From Triplophysa rosa (lineage: Eukaryota > Chordata > Actinopteri > Cypriniformes > Nemacheilidae), in NCBI RefSeq assembly GCF_024868665.1, contig NW_026634116.1:1-64000 (forward strand): a stretch of 64,000 nucleotides of DNA. Direction: 5' to 3'. The position numbers and the translations under genes are program-made. Within the stretch, counting starts at the first letter, position 1. Every line of letters begins with the position of its first letter. This document shows, piece after piece, positions 1 through 11,425 of the stretch. Under the pieces are notes generated by a model. It was not told the origin of the DNA. It did no database searches and saw only the letters and a program-made list of their open reading frames with translations.

Positions 1-806
1 AAAATTTCATTAACACACAAGTAACATTTTCTTGTAGTCTTGCAAGTGAGAAAAAAACAGACTAGAAGCTTTTCTATGACTGAAAGTATTTTAATGGTGG
101 CTTCAATTCACACCTGATCCATTTACTTCATTTACAAGTATTTGGCGGTTGTATTAATGACATGTAAAAGCCTAAACCTTAAGTATGATGACCCAATGTT
201 TTATGTATTTCCAAGAAAAAAACATAGTCTTGTATTCAGAACAATATGGTCGTTTCAAAGCTGAATCAAAAATGTATGAGAATTAAAAGTCAAAGCTCAA
301 AAACAGACAATTAACCGTCATAATCACAATGATTTATTAGACAATTAATCGCCAATCAAATTTCATAATTGTGACAGCCCTAATTATGATGATTAATTGT
401 CTGTTTTAGAGCTTTGAGTTTTAATTCTTATACATTTTTTATTCAGCTTTGAAACAACCATATTGTTCTGAATATAAAGATGTTCTTTTTCTTGGAAATA
501 CATAAGAAAACATTGGGTCATCATACTTAAGGTTTAGGCTTTTACCTGTCAATAATACAACCACCAAATACTTGTAAATGAAGTAAATTGATCAGGTGTG
601 AATTGAAGCCACCATTAAAATACTATCAGTCATAGAAAAGCTTCTAGTCTGTTTTTTTCNCCAAATACTTGTAAATGAAGTAAATTGATCAGGTGTGAAT
701 TGAAGCCACCATTAAAATACTATCAGTCATAGAAAAGCTTCTAGTCTGTTTTTTTCTCACTTGCAAGACTACAAGAAAAAATTACTTGTGTGTTAATGAA
801 ATTTTG
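1..806. repeat. Large inverted repeat (palindrome), interrupted by an N join
   Basis: Bases 1 to about 325 reappear, reverse-complemented with a few differences, from about 385 to 806. The central spacer contains ACAGCCCTAATT, a motif that recurs at 1073-1087. This could be a fold-back transposon or a head-to-head joining artefact. Part of the right arm (564-659) is exactly repeated at 661-756 across a single N. Confidence 0.75.
660..660. other. Single-N assembly join with unmerged 96-bp overlap
   Basis: 564-659 and 661-756 are identical over 96 bp, directly either side of the N. This is what two overlapping contigs look like when they are abutted instead of merged. Confidence 0.9.
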
Positions 807-1436
807 GTAGACTGGTTTTCACACTTAGATTTGCTTAAATAATACTAAATTGTACTGCAGGTAATTTGTATATGTTTTAGTTTTAAGTGATTGTGTTGTG
901 GTGGTACATTTAACAAGTATTACCATGCTTTAGTAACAATATATACAATAAAATATGCAGATGCAGTACAGCTCCCCCTAGTGTCTTCTATAGAGATGTG
1001 CAATAATTGTGATGATCTGAAACCATCGCGATGAGGTCAAACAATCGCTATGAGACGATTATTTAATAATCGTGACAGCCCTAATTCCAAGACTATTACA
1101 CATTTATTGATGTTCTGTTGGGCTTATTGTAAATGTATCATTCATTTTCCATATAATGTACATTTATATTGACCTAGCAAATGTAATGGTTATTGAAGAA
1201 AATAGGAATGCAAATATTCTGCTTAAAAAGTCTGTGCTTATAATGACAAAGTAATAAATGACTGAATGTGATCGGCGTTAACCAACCCTTTTCTTTTTAA
1301 AATTCACTTAATCGTAAACTGATTTTTTAGGATTCTAATCTCATGTTGTTGTAGATCATTGAAGATCCTGTCTAATTCTTTATCTGCTTGTATTTGTAGA
1401 AGTCCTAAATGCTAACATGTGTGTTTTGTTTTGGCA
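807..1436. other. Gene-free AT-rich stretch
   Basis: No coding feature seen. At 1000-1087 there is a short repeat end (AATAATCGTGACAGCCCTAA) related to the palindrome centre, probably a hAT-type MITE remnant. Confidence 0.4.
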
Positions 1437-1682
1437 GGGGAAGGGGGTCGAGGCTGGTCCTGACCAGGTAGTATGAAGACTGACTTGTTGTATGGGGTTA
1501 CACCGGACTCTACAGTGTTTATAAGGTTAAAGTCGACTCAATGGTCCAATGATATTCCAGCCTTTATTGAAGCATATCTCCTATATACTGCCACTTCTGA
1601 CGAAGCAGAAAAACTCAACATCTTGGACTTGCAGTTTTCACACAAGGAGCGTATGCGTCCATGCCCACATTTTGGAAATTGA
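1437..1682 (+). CDS. Unidentified exon-like ORF
   Basis: A TTTTGGCAG acceptor-like site precedes an open stretch. From the first Met at 1473 it encodes 69 residues (MKTDLLYGVTPDSTVF at the start, ending MRPCPHFGN) and then a TGA. About 980 bp further on there is an AATAAA at 2663-2668. It could be the last coding exon of a host gene with a long 3' UTR. I do not recognise the protein, and a repeat-derived ORF is equally possible. Confidence 0.25.
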
Positions 1683-3500
1683 AGTTCAGATTCTCAAGAG
1701 TCCAATAACATCAAATGTGTTGCACTTTTATTTGACTTTTTTTTGTTTTGTTTTTCTCTCCTGGGTTTGAAGTGGCTCGGAGGAGCGTGATGATGCTGAT
1801 GTATAGTTTTGTTGTTGGAATATCCATGTTAACCTTAAACGTTTGGCTAGAGACCTTCTGCAGGTTTTGGTGTAACCACCTGACGTGGGTGAGTCAGGCA
1901 TTCCAGAAGCGCGGTTCTTTGAGAACTTGTCTTTTAAGGGTCGGTTAACTACCTCAACTAGAGAGGATTCAACTACCCTGCCTGTACTGTAAATAGAGAC
2001 GCTTAAAGCTTAGGAGCAGGGCTTGTTTCTTATGAAATATGCACGAGGGCAGCGGCACTTCATGTAATATAGTCGATCCTCTGCTGCTCCGCCATTGCAG
2101 TCAACAGTCAAACTGGACATGCAAGTGAATCTCATGTGATGAGCCGAAACAAACCCTGCTCTTATTCAACTCTTTTTAACTGAATTAGCCGCCAGAGACG
2201 CTTCTTCAGATTCTGTAGTTACTGGGTGTATGATAGTTTGGAATAAAATGTTACTTTTCTATTGGCTTAACATCACAAACGCAGCCGCTGCGTATCTCGA
2301 GCCTCGCAGTGTCCGTTTTTCTATGGAACCGGTTCCACTTTCTGAAGAACAATACAGAATTATGTTGGTTTTTTATTCAATCATGAATATCGACACACTC
2401 TCGTTGGCCGACAGGTGAACTTTGTGTAGAAAAAGGGACACTGCGGCCTGGGTTTATATTTCATATATATAGGCAGCAGGTGAGCGATCCATTGACCCGG
2501 TTTTGTACACAGTTAACTCCCTCTCAATGAAGCCGTAACATTGCAACCTTTTGAAAAGATGTGAGCAGTTTTAATCTATTGTTGGTGGCCAACAATGTTT
2601 TTGCATTCCAGCAAATAAATTGTTTTATACTGTAAAATGAGGTGAGTGTAACTTATTTTTGTAATAAAGGTTTTGAATTCTATCTTAAGTGTTTGTACGG
2701 TCTTAATCTCGTCCGCTCAGAGTTTCATTTCATTTACACACACTTGCAGATGGATGTATATACACAGATGTCCTGTGGTGTAAGAGTGGTACAGTAGTTT
2801 TAGTTAGACCGTTATCAGGTGTTATAAAGGTCTACATGAAACAAGATCATGGAAGGGGTCACAGCTGGATGTGCTTTGCGACATCAGCTCTTGTCATTGT
2901 TATTGATTTTTGAGTTTGTTAGAAATGTTGAATGGCCTTGTCAAAGCCCCACTCTGTGTAATATAAATATTACACTTGCAAAGTAAAGAGTAAGGCTTAT
3001 TTGAAATAACTTCTTGCTCTATAAGAAATGTGATTGTCGGCTGCGGTAACAGACAAGACCGAAACAAAGTGCTCAAGTTTATATTCAATAAATAAACAAG
3101 AAATGTAACAAATTACAAATATTTAACAAAAAAAGAATTGACCAAATAACAAAGTTTAACAAATAATTAATTGAAGAAATAATTTAAAGATTAGTTAAAC
3201 AAATACTTTAACAACAATAATTGAATGAATCGTTTAAGAAAATAAAAGGATTAATTAAACAAATAACAAATATAACAATTAATTTAACAAATAATTGAAT
3301 CTTTTAATATATTTTTGTAACTGAATTGTGAATAACTGAATCATTAAATCACACCAATATCTGCATTTATGAATTTGTGAACTGTTCCATGACTTATTTT
3401 TAAAGGAGTAATATGACACGGCTAAAAAGAATATTATGGTTTGTTTTAGATGTAATGTAATGTGTCTACAGGATTTAAGGTTAAAAAAAATAAAATAAAC
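1683..3500. other. Gene-free stretch, partly low-complexity
   Basis: No convincing gene. About 3100-3310 is built of imperfect AACAAATA / AATTAAAC repeats. Short ORFs here have no recognisable features. Confidence 0.4.
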
Positions 3501-4066
3501 AAAAAACAAAAAAAATTATAACTCCTCTTTGCTCCACCTCTCTGAAACACACAGATTTTTAACAAAGCTCATGGCTCTGAAAAGCGAGGTGTGCTGTGAT
3601 TGGCCAGTTCACCAGTGCGTAGTGATTGGTCGAATACTGCAAGCGTGTGAGGGAAATGTGACGCCTCTTACCATATTTGGAACATCAGGTTCCTCTTCAA
3701 TTGTACTGACAGGTACACCACCTTACTTGAGTATACATTTGGGCGGTCTTAGTCAAATCAGACCACCAACTGAAGTAGATTTGTGGGGGTGTGGATACAC
3801 GAGGAGTTTCAGGCAGGTCTGGGTGAGCATTCGCTTTTACATAGAATGACTCTTTTGTTCCAACACTTTCATTTCTGCAATAATACGTGTCTAATACATG
3901 CATGAGCAACTTATAACACACCAAAGACACAGAAAAACACCTGTTCGCACCATATGACCCCTATAAAATCCACACACCACAGCCAAACTAGTTTCAAACG
4001 GGAATTTCCAAATAATGCCTTATTGTCAAATGAATTTCCGTACTCCAGTTTCTAAATTGTATATAG
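3501..4066. other. Probable transposon fragment, family not identified
   Basis: Less AT-rich than its surroundings, with no conserved ORF. It resembles dispersed fish repeats in composition, but I cannot assign a family or find its ends. Confidence 0.25.
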
Positions 4067-4299
4067 AGTTCAGATGCAAAACCATCTAATCCTCTGTCAA
4101 AAATGAGATTATAATGTTGAGTGAATGCTCTCCACACGTTATACGTTACTCAAATACTTTTGCTTCAAAACCCAGTAAATATCACACCCTGACCCGTCTG
4201 AAATATCTGTTATTGCTGGAAGTCAATGGAGGACCCTGATAAAATGCTTCTTTAAACAAAAAGTCCTCTGATGGATTTAGAGGGTTTTGCATCTGAACT
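4067..4299. mobile_element. MITE with about 30-bp terminal inverted repeats
   Basis: It starts AGTTCAGATGCAAAACCATC and ends with the near-perfect reverse complement (GGGTTTTGCATCTGAACT). It is 233 bp long with no coding capacity. No clear target-site duplication, so the superfamily is open. Confidence 0.7.
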
Positions 4300-4965
4300 G
4301 TGGTGTCCAAAACCATATTGGAATAGTGCAATAATGAACAAACACCAATGTACACTCAGAAATCACCCATCCACTGTGAGGCTGGTGCTGAATAAGTTCC
4401 CACATGTCGACAGATGATGGCGCTCTCAGCTTTCTTAAGACTGTATCAACAGTAACCATAGAACGTCTGCAGCAGATGTCACCTTTCCATCTGTTCAGGA
4501 AAATTCAACTATTAAGAGTTGAATTATAAGGTGTGAGATATTACAAGGGAAGCATCAACAAACATCTTTGACAGCGGGTTAAGGGGTGTGGGTAACGCTT
4601 TAGATTATGGCCGCAATGTAACACATAATTAAACAGAATTTACAGTATAAATAATGGTAACGATAATGTACCTCTACAGTACATATCTGTAGGTAAAGGG
4701 GAGAAATATGCAAAAATTGGGGAATAAATAGTCAAAAAATTTTAAAAAGATATTTATAATGCAAGTACATTAAAACTAATGGGTAACTATTTTAATATTT
4801 ACTATTACAAGGGGGTAAAAAGTATCACTTTAGTTTACAGCCCGCAGATGTTATATTTACCCTGTAACTACATAGAACAAGGAGGGAGTATTTACAGATT
4901 AATTACAGAGAAAAATGTTGCAATAGTTTTTATTTTACTTGCCCTAAACAGATGACCAAACTAAA
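4300..4965. other. Gene-free repeat-like stretch
   Basis: Contains GGTAACGCTTTAGATTATGG at about 4592, a motif I associate with dispersed fish repeats. AT-rich, no ORF of note. Confidence 0.3.
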
Positions 4966-5565
4966 TTAGCTGCACGATATAATTATATGCATGCACTGAG
5001 AAACTAAAGCACGTGCGCACCCATTGCCAACAAAACAGACATAGGACTCAGTTTGACTTACCGCGTGTGGTTCATGTCCGGCATCTTTTAGCGCTGGGAT
5101 GGCTCCATATATCAGTTTCAAACCATCTCCAAATCCAGAGTTATATCCACCGTTTATATAACATTCATCACTGAAATGCTGTGAACAATCAATCACTCAC
5201 CTCTCACTATGGCAAGAGTAACGAGCTGTAGCTGCAGGCCACAGTGCAGCCAATCTTCATGTAAGCGGACCCGCTTACATTCACTCGTCGGTTGAAGCGT
5301 GGACGGGCTATTTCTTTTGCCTTGCCATGGCCGTGCTTTTCCGGGAGAAATGCCCAATAAGGGACTAAGAAAAGTTGGTACGAAATGGATTTTCATGTTC
5401 GAAAAAAACTTTCTGAAACCTATACGAACGCTTGGGGAGTGTATCGAGCACAGAAATACTACACCATACGTCCAACTCGGTTTTTGACAAGTTGACCATG
5501 TCAAGCATGAGAAGACGGCACGTTTAACAGTGTAAAGAAGTCAGAATGCATGACACACCGTTGCA
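4966..5565 (-). repeat. Inverted copy of the B repeat found in the A blocks
   Basis: 5200-5560 matches, in opposite orientation and more diverged, the segment at 10190-11070 without its 530-bp insertion. Shared landmarks are the TTCGAACATGAAAATCCGTT region, the GTGTATCGA/TCGATACACTCC region and the ATGCAACGGTGTGTCATGCA end. Confidence 0.6.
5062..5196 (-). CDS. Unidentified exon with GTAAGT donor (GGYNSGFGD)
   Basis: On the minus strand an open frame from a Met reads SDECYINGGYNSGFGDG, then LKLIYGAIPALKDAGHEPHA, directly followed by a consensus GTAAGT donor. A related reading (CCIIGGYNAGFGDHLTLIDG, AVPAIKDA, then GTAAG) occurs on the plus strand at 11059-11153 and in A4. Conservation of the residues and the donor argues for a real exon spread with a repeat. 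I do not recognise the family. Confidence 0.35.
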
Positions 5566-6150
5566 GCACCCCTTTAAAACATACCCAGTAGCTTATTTAT
5601 GGTACATTATTGCTGGTACATAACATACTGTATTTAAGTGTAGATGTTGTTGTTAAATATCTATTAAAATAAAAAATAACCCCATTAGGACAAATTGTTT
5701 GTCTCTAACAATTATTTTTTTTAATTGGTACATTAATGCCCAGTAAATGTGTTCAGTGTTCTGAACCTGTTGTGTTAATTCTAAATATTATCCAAATTAA
5801 GGCCTTTAATTTATATGACCGTTTCTGTGAAATCCATGCTTAAGTCTCTATAATTTAATTCTGAGATAACGAGCCTCAAGGTTGTAACCACTAATTCATT
5901 CATTAATTAGTGCAACATTAAACGGTCTTGTCAGGACCAGGTCTTGAACCTGAGGCATGTTGTTGGAAGTTCTGAGCGATAACCTCTAGGCCCTGGGAAG
6001 TGAGTAAATGAAATAGTCTTTACTAAGTGTTTCTCAAAAAATTAATCAAGTCCATAAATAATAGTTCCAACCAATCAGGTAAGTATCTTTGGCTAAATTA
6101 AATATAAAAATTCTGCACAAATACAGATTAAGATCAAAATAAAATAAAAG
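5566..6150. other. Gene-free AT-rich stretch
   Basis: No gene or repeat end recognised apart from general AT-rich, low-information sequence. Confidence 0.3.
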
Positions 6151-6295
6151 TATCCCTATTGAAAAAAGAGCATATGCTGGTTAGGTATGTTTTGATGCTT
6201 TTGACCAGCTTAAAGCAGCTATGGACCAGCACGACCAGCACAAACCAGCATCAAAACATACCAAACCAGCATATGCTAATTTTTCAACAGGGATA
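6151..6295. mobile_element. Palindromic MITE (GCATATGCTGG type)
   Basis: TATCCCTATTGAAAAAAGAG at the left matches TTTTTCAACAGGGATA inverted at the right, and GGTATGTTTTGATGC is mirrored by GCATCAAAACATACC. It is 145 bp, made almost entirely of inverted repeat plus short CCAGCACGACCAGCA-like direct repeats. A common fish MITE type. Confidence 0.7.
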
Positions 6296-6377
6296 TATAC
6301 TGTATAATACATCTCAATATAAAGAGAAAAAGAGCAAAGTACTGATGAAAGTTGTCAGTGAAGGTGACAGGATCCTG

Positions 6378-7326
6378 TCATATAGTGTCAGTGTTGTGTG
6401 TGTTGTGTTGTGCTGGTTGTTCTTCTGTCGTGTCCCAGTATGTATGAAATCTTGTCCTTTTGTTGAAACTGGTTAGTCTTTGTGGACGTTTGTAAACTGG
6501 GGGAAGAATGTTTCTCTGATGTGTGTATAGTTTGGACATGATTAAAAAGTGCCGCTCTGTTTCCACTTGATCGTGTGTGCAGTGTGGACACAGACAGACA
6601 TGGACACCGAGAGAACAGCGTCTGTGTCTGCCCGTCTCTACAGTGAGCTCATGATCACGCAGTCCGTACATGCTCAAGACTTTTCTTAGTTTAGAGTCCG
6701 ATACGGTTTTGAGGTGCCAGTTCATATTCTCTGTTTACTGACCGATGACATTCCAATTGACTTTGCTGAGCTGTTGCTTCTGTCCAGTGTTTGAGATATT
6801 TCTCTTTTTGAGATTTTATTTGGGTTAGTCTGGCTGGGGGTTGGGGTTGGGTTGGGCATGTTATGGGTTGTAGAGTTAGTTCTGAGATCAGTTGGATGAA
6901 GGGTTCGGCTCTTGATGGCTTAAGGTTTTGTGATGGAGTGTCTCTGTATCGCTGTTCTTAAGGTGAGTGTAGAATTTTATTGCTCTTTTTTTGTACTTTT
7001 ATATTTCAATTATTAGAGGATATAGCCCCAATTCCGCTCTGCAGGCGTTGTTTGGAGTTTTTCGCTGTACCCGTAGAATATTTTTTCTGTTTGCAGAGTC
7101 TCTATTGGGTGTTTGTCCCATTGGTGAACTGTTGGTTGGTGAGAGGACCCCAAACCTCACATCCATACAGCACCATTGCTTCCATCATTGACTAGATTAT
7201 TTTCAGACAGATTCCAGTTGGGAATCGGTCACTTTCTCACCTTCCAATTCACACCCCTGAGACGTGGGCCATGTGGTTGAGCAGAGTTTGTGGCTTCAGG
7301 TACACTATTGTCTCTGTTTGAGTACA
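6378..7326 (-). mobile_element. Decayed LINE, C-terminal part of the reverse transcriptase ORF
   Basis: Read on the minus strand, several frames give pieces of a non-LTR retrotransposon ORF2 end. These include an EAMVLYGCEVWGPLT segment, an NACRAELG-like segment, and a CCHC-type end with CPHCTHDQVETERHFL. Frameshifts and stops are frequent. The class looks L1/Tx1-like from the motif order, but that is from memory of the families, not a search. The plus-strand ORFs in this region are antisense shadows. Confidence 0.65.
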
Positions 7327-8086
7327 ACTTTTCTCTTCTTTTGGTTTTTGTTTGTTTGTTGTTGTGGTAGAATATTTGGCACAAAATATTGTAGAGTACT
7401 TACTTTGGTCCCTGATCATAGATAGTCCTTTTGGTAGTTTTTGGCTTGTTTGTAGTGCAGGATTGTTGGGTCCTTAGTCATTTGCTGTCCCTTGTGGGTA
7501 TTTGTTCCAAAATCCCAATTAAAAGAAAAAGTTTGATAAAAAACAATGTTCTGTGTTAGGCTTTTTCCCATTAATTTCCTATTGCCGGTCATTTTTGACC
7601 AAACATAGAAGATGCAGTCATTGATTTTTTTTATATTTCATTTTTATTCCAGAAACAATGTGGAAAATGATCAAATGAGCCAAACAGCATTTACGAGGGT
7701 TAAAAGAATGAACATTGTCAACTTTCTTTGACTTTCTCCTTTCATGTTACAATAAAGCAATCAAGGAGAGGTTTGGTATTACATGTTGGCAAAAAATTAT
7801 GATTAATTTTTTTAAATGAAGACATTTTTGGTTAAACGATTTCCACTGTTAAAATTGACTCGGTATCATTAAGAAATGGCATTATGAGATCACGTGAATC
7901 TCAACAAGGAACACAACACACCATCACAACAACTGTCAACACATAGCAAACAGTGACACTAAAACACAAAATGTACACAAGTATATACATTATATTATAT
8001 GTTCTGTATCAAATGTAATGTTTTTTTTTCAAATACATGAACCCTGCATCTGTTACAGGCAGGTAAATACACAGACTAGAACAATA

Positions 8087-8092
8087 TTTATT
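8087..8092 (-). promoter_or_regulatory. Candidate polyadenylation signal AATAAA
   Basis: AATAAA on the minus strand, about 20 bp past the A1 stop codon. The same hexamer follows the stop in A2, A3 and A4. No experimental support; AT-rich sequence makes chance matches common. Confidence 0.35.
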
Positions 8093-8112
8093 ATTTACAT
8101 CAGTCATATTGT

Positions 8113-8159
8113 TCACCACTGGTGCCCTGCGCATGCGTCTGCTTGATCCTTTGTTTGAT
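8113..8159 (-). CDS. Tail exon 3 of A1, alternative stop
   Basis: A1 carries one extra base (CCCTGCGC against CCCGCGC in the other blocks), so the reading becomes DQTKDQADACAGHQW and then stops. The C-terminus is four residues shorter than in A2-A4. Confidence 0.5.
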
Positions 8160-8902
8160 CTGGAGGGACAAAAGAAAACAAAATGACAATTGATCTGTAT
8201 ATAACATACCAATCACCAATGTAGACACATGTTCTTAATTTACATTATTTTATTTGAGAAAATAAATGTAAAACTGTATGCATCACCAATATGCCAGAAA
8301 ATTAGCCTAAAAAAAAGTTCATGCAAGTGTGGTATTAGTATCCTTTTTCAACAGAATAAAGAATAAGTTAGTATACCTTTAGTCTACTCAGAAATATATT
8401 GAAAATGACACTTAAGTATAGGCCTACTTGACATATACTGACAGAAAGTAATTTTGGCCTATAGTCAATATTTCATCACTTGTTTCCTTTTGGAACATGA
8501 TTCTGTAGCTCCTCAGATAATACATCCAACACACGTTGCTTTTCAGAAACTCAGATCCTAAGACTTCACTGGGAACACATATATGATAAATGTTCAAACT
8601 GATATGCAAAGAATCACAATGGCTGCTGTCCTGGGTTTGTGTCCACCCTTTTATTCAAGTGTTTTTTTAACTATCCACGTGTAATATTAACTGTCTGTGA
8701 AATGAATTTAAAATGGCACTCAGGTGCAGGTGTTACTATTGAAAGTGAACAGTGAAAGAAAAACATTTCACATTTTAAAGAAAAACACATTGTGTGAAAT
8801 GATTTATATACCGATAAGTTGTCACAAAAATGGAAAAGACAAAATGAAAATGTCATTTCTGTTATAAAGTGTGCTGGATGTAGAGTGGTACTCTGGTCTC
8901 AC

Positions 8903-9001
8903 CTTCACTCTGATACTCAGCATCATCATCATCATCTTCATCAGTAGCATCATCAGTGGGATCTTGTGATAGGTCTGCTGCTTCTCTCTCTGTCACTGTT
9001 T
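8903..9001 (-). CDS. Tail exon 2 of A1 (Asp-rich)
   Basis: 99 bp with good splice signals. The open frame gives TVTEREAADLSQDP and DDATDEDDDDDAEYQSE. Both its phases fit the exons before and after it. Confidence 0.6.
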
Positions 9002-9713
9002 CTGGAACAGAGTATTTCATGTTTCATCAGTTTCGATTCGTTTATATTGTTCCAGTTATTATCATAATGCCATATTAAAGTTTGTGGATATTCATATTTT
9101 GATGCAAGAGCCACATAATCTGTGGTTACTTTGGTGATTAGAGTACAATAAGAATGTTATGGAAACAACTTGTTTGTCATATGTAGGGGAAATGCAGAAC
9201 GCAGTGCATCAAGCATCTATTTACACAACACAGTATCTGCACATCAGATCGCCGTTGCCTCTCTCAAACACTTCTGTTTTCACCTGCTCTCTATGGAAAT
9301 ACATTTATGCACATTTGTCTCTTTTCTGCTATCCTGAGTTCCACATTGTGAACGACGGCAATGCGACTTGACAAAATCACCCCACTCAAACGAGTCTACT
9401 CTTCCATACAGCTTTCTTCCTGCACAACTAATCAAATCCTGCAAACTGTGTATTTGAAGTCGTCAACCATTTTAATATTTTAAATGTACAAATGGTAAAA
9501 AAAATACAGCTAGGTCATTAATGATGTTAAGAGTGATGAGGCACTTTTTTGATGCATTGTTTACAAATCCTGCTGATTCACAGTTCAGAGCATATCGATC
9601 AAACATTGATAATAATGAGTATGTTTAAACACACAGAAACATTCACACCACACATACAGAAATCATCATTCTTATTTCATTTTTAAAATGTAACTGAATT
9701 TAAGACACAGTAC

Positions 9714-9844
9714 TCTTTTGAGAGGACGTGCCCTCATCTTCCTCTTCTGAAGGTTGCTCATCTGATGATGGTGGTTCATCCCCCTGTGTTGTTAGTCCAG
9801 ACTTTCGAGAAAAGAACCATGAGATCCAACCTTGACTCTCTAGT
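9714..9844 (-). CDS. Tail exon 1 of A1, open frame
   Basis: 131 bp with the same acceptor and entry phase as the LRR exons. LESQGWISWFFSRKSGL, then the conserved acidic PPSSDEQPSEEEDEGTSSQK. As in A4, it can splice in frame at GTACTG to 8903-9001, or read on to a TAA at 9700-9702. The hydrophobic stretch just upstream in the same frame is more likely the pyrimidine tract of the intron than a membrane segment. Confidence 0.6.
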
Positions 9845-10339
9845 CTGTGAAGAGAAACACAAAGAAAAGAAAACATTACAATAATAACAAAAATCACACA
9901 AAAAGACAAGGGGACCATTAAACTTGGATCCTAAACTTGAACACCTATTAGGTCTGCTAGGCACCTGGGAGTGTGTCCATATATTCCCTTTGTCTTGTGT
10001 TCTTCTACTTTGTGTGTTTTCCTTGCTCCTATTGTGCCTTGTTTGTTTCTCTTGTGCTTTTGTCAGTCGGTGTTCGGTGTTGCCAGTGAATGGATGTTCC
10101 GTGTGTCACCCAGTGTTTTTATTAATACCCCTGAACTTAGATCATCTCTCTCTACCTGCTCATTTCATCGTGTTCCAGAGTGATGTTTACAGGGGGGATG
10201 CAACGGTGTGTCATGCATTCTGACTTCTTTACACTGTTAAACGTGTGACAGTATCTCTGTGTTCGATACACTCCCCCAGCATTCCTGTATTTTTTCGAAC
10301 ATGAAAATCCGTTTCGTAAAAACTTTTCTTAGTCCATTA

Positions 10340-10869
10340 TACGCCCTTTTCACATGACGTCACGCATCTTCCGTTCTGCCGTGAAGCAGTGTATCATTAC
10401 TTCCGCTAGCACTCCAGTTCATAAGGTGGCAGTAATGCACCTATAAGCTGATTTGCCAACCGCCAGTAAAACTCAAGAAGAAGAAGTAGTTACTTCCGCT
10501 AGCGCCTCAGAATGGAGTTTACCAAGTCCCTTGCACATCTGCCACAATGATGTAAAATGTCTTGCAGACAAATTTTCGCTAACGACAAGATCAAAGCTAG
10601 AGAAAGGATACAAATTCTTCGTTGAACAGTACCTGTTTGATTATGAAGGTACGTGTTTTGTTTTCTTTTTGTGTTAGCGAAGGTGCTAGGATAAGTACTT
10701 GAATACGTGTTCTGTCAGTTTTTTTTCTCACTGTTGTTAAATTCCAGCGCGACGGCAAAACGGAAGTTCTTCTTCTTCTTGCTCTTCTTGTTTGTTGCAA
10801 GACGGATGTTATGATACACTGCTTTGCAAAAAGGCGGAAGTTAAGTGACGTCATTGTGAAAAGGGCGTA
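10340..10869. mobile_element. 530-bp element with long terminal inverted repeats (A1)
   Basis: The ends TACGCCCTTTTCACA and TGTGAAAAGGGCGTA are inverted, and the similarity continues inward through GACGTCAC to GCAGTGTATCA. A2 shows the empty site (CCCTTATTGGAC). The target duplication is at most 2-3 bp (TA or TAT). Inside is the short ORF at 10453-10648. Confidence 0.8.
10453..10648 (+). pseudogene. Transposon-associated exon fragment (KLEKGYKFFVEQYL)
   Basis: The reading frame contains LADKFSLTTRSKLEKGYKFF and VEQYLFDYEG, ending at a GTACGT donor. The in-frame upstream part has no ATG; an ATG two frames away (ATGGAGTTTACC) suggests a lost base. It resembles, from memory, N-termini of fish SWIM/YqaJ-type transposon-linked proteins; this is unverified. 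An identical copy lies at 30159-30354. Confidence 0.35.
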
Positions 10870-11058
10870 TTGGACAATTCTCCCGGAAAAGCACGCCCAC
10901 GTGTAACCAGCAAGGCAAAAGAAAGAGCACGCCCACACGTCAAACGACAAGCGAGACAAAGAGCCCGCTCACGCCTCAACCATCAAGATAGGCTGCTGCA
11001 GCTCGTTACTCGTGCGATAGTGAGAGAAGTTGAGCTGTGTTGGTTTGTTCACGGCATT

Positions 11059-11153
11059 TATGTGATGAATGTTGTATAATCGGTGGATATAACGCTGGAT
11101 TTGGAGATCATTTGACACTGATAGATGGCGCGGTCCCAGCCATAAAAGACGCA
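11059..11153 (+). CDS. Unidentified exon-like ORF (GGYNAGFGD) in A1
   Basis: CCIIGGYNAGFGDHLTLIDG then AVPAIKDA followed by GTAAGTG. It is the plus-strand relative of 5062-5196. An identical copy is at about 30765-30859 in A4; A2 lacks it. No known family recognised. Confidence 0.3.
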
Positions 11154-11319
11154 GTAAGTGAAACCAAGTCATATGTCTGTGTTTTGTTGGCAATCGGCGT
11201 GTACGTGCATTAGGTAAACGACACAAACTTATAGTGAATCAACAGTTATGCAGGGATGATGCAACGATGTATTGTGTGCTTGTGCTGTAGTTCCTCCCCC
11301 CCTGCCCGCCCCTAGCAGC

Positions 11320-11320
<1 letters not shown>

Positions 11321-11397
<77 letters not shown>

Positions 11398-11415
11398 ATC
11401 TATCTATCTATCATC
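11321..11415. repeat. (TATC)n microsatellite
   Basis: About 95 bp of CTAT/TATC repeats at the A1/A2 junction. Confidence 0.95.
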
Positions 11416-11425
11416 TCTTTTTGCG

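Larger units (their letters stand above)
6814..11415. repeat. A block, copy 1 (A1)
   Basis: First copy of the large repeated block: LINE remnant, acidic tail exons, B repeat with the 530-bp insertion, and a (TATC)n end. It shares with A4 the insertion and several small variants (for example CGCAGTGCATC) that A2 and A3 lack. Confidence 0.85.

Noticed and set aside
6980..7195. Plus-strand ORF repeated at 11593 and 19654
   Set aside because: It is antisense to a LINE reverse-transcriptase segment that makes sense on the minus strand; repeated only because the block is repeated.
9714..9844. Similarity of GWFSW plus acidic region to linkers of VPS13-type proteins
   Set aside because: A Trp/Gly/Ser motif of this length is too weak; no chorein-type sequence is nearby, and the phase fits the LRR exons.
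9845..9918. Apparent membrane segment just before the tail exon on the minus strand
   Set aside because: The hydrophobic residues come from the T-rich pyrimidine tract before a good AG acceptor; an intron explains it better than a transmembrane helix.
9924..10223. Hydrophobic plus-strand ORF (MDPKLEHLLG...) in all A blocks
   Set aside because: It lies antisense upstream of the tail exon acceptor, its C-terminus changes frame between copies, and its hydrophobicity follows from TTGTG/TTCT-rich sequence.
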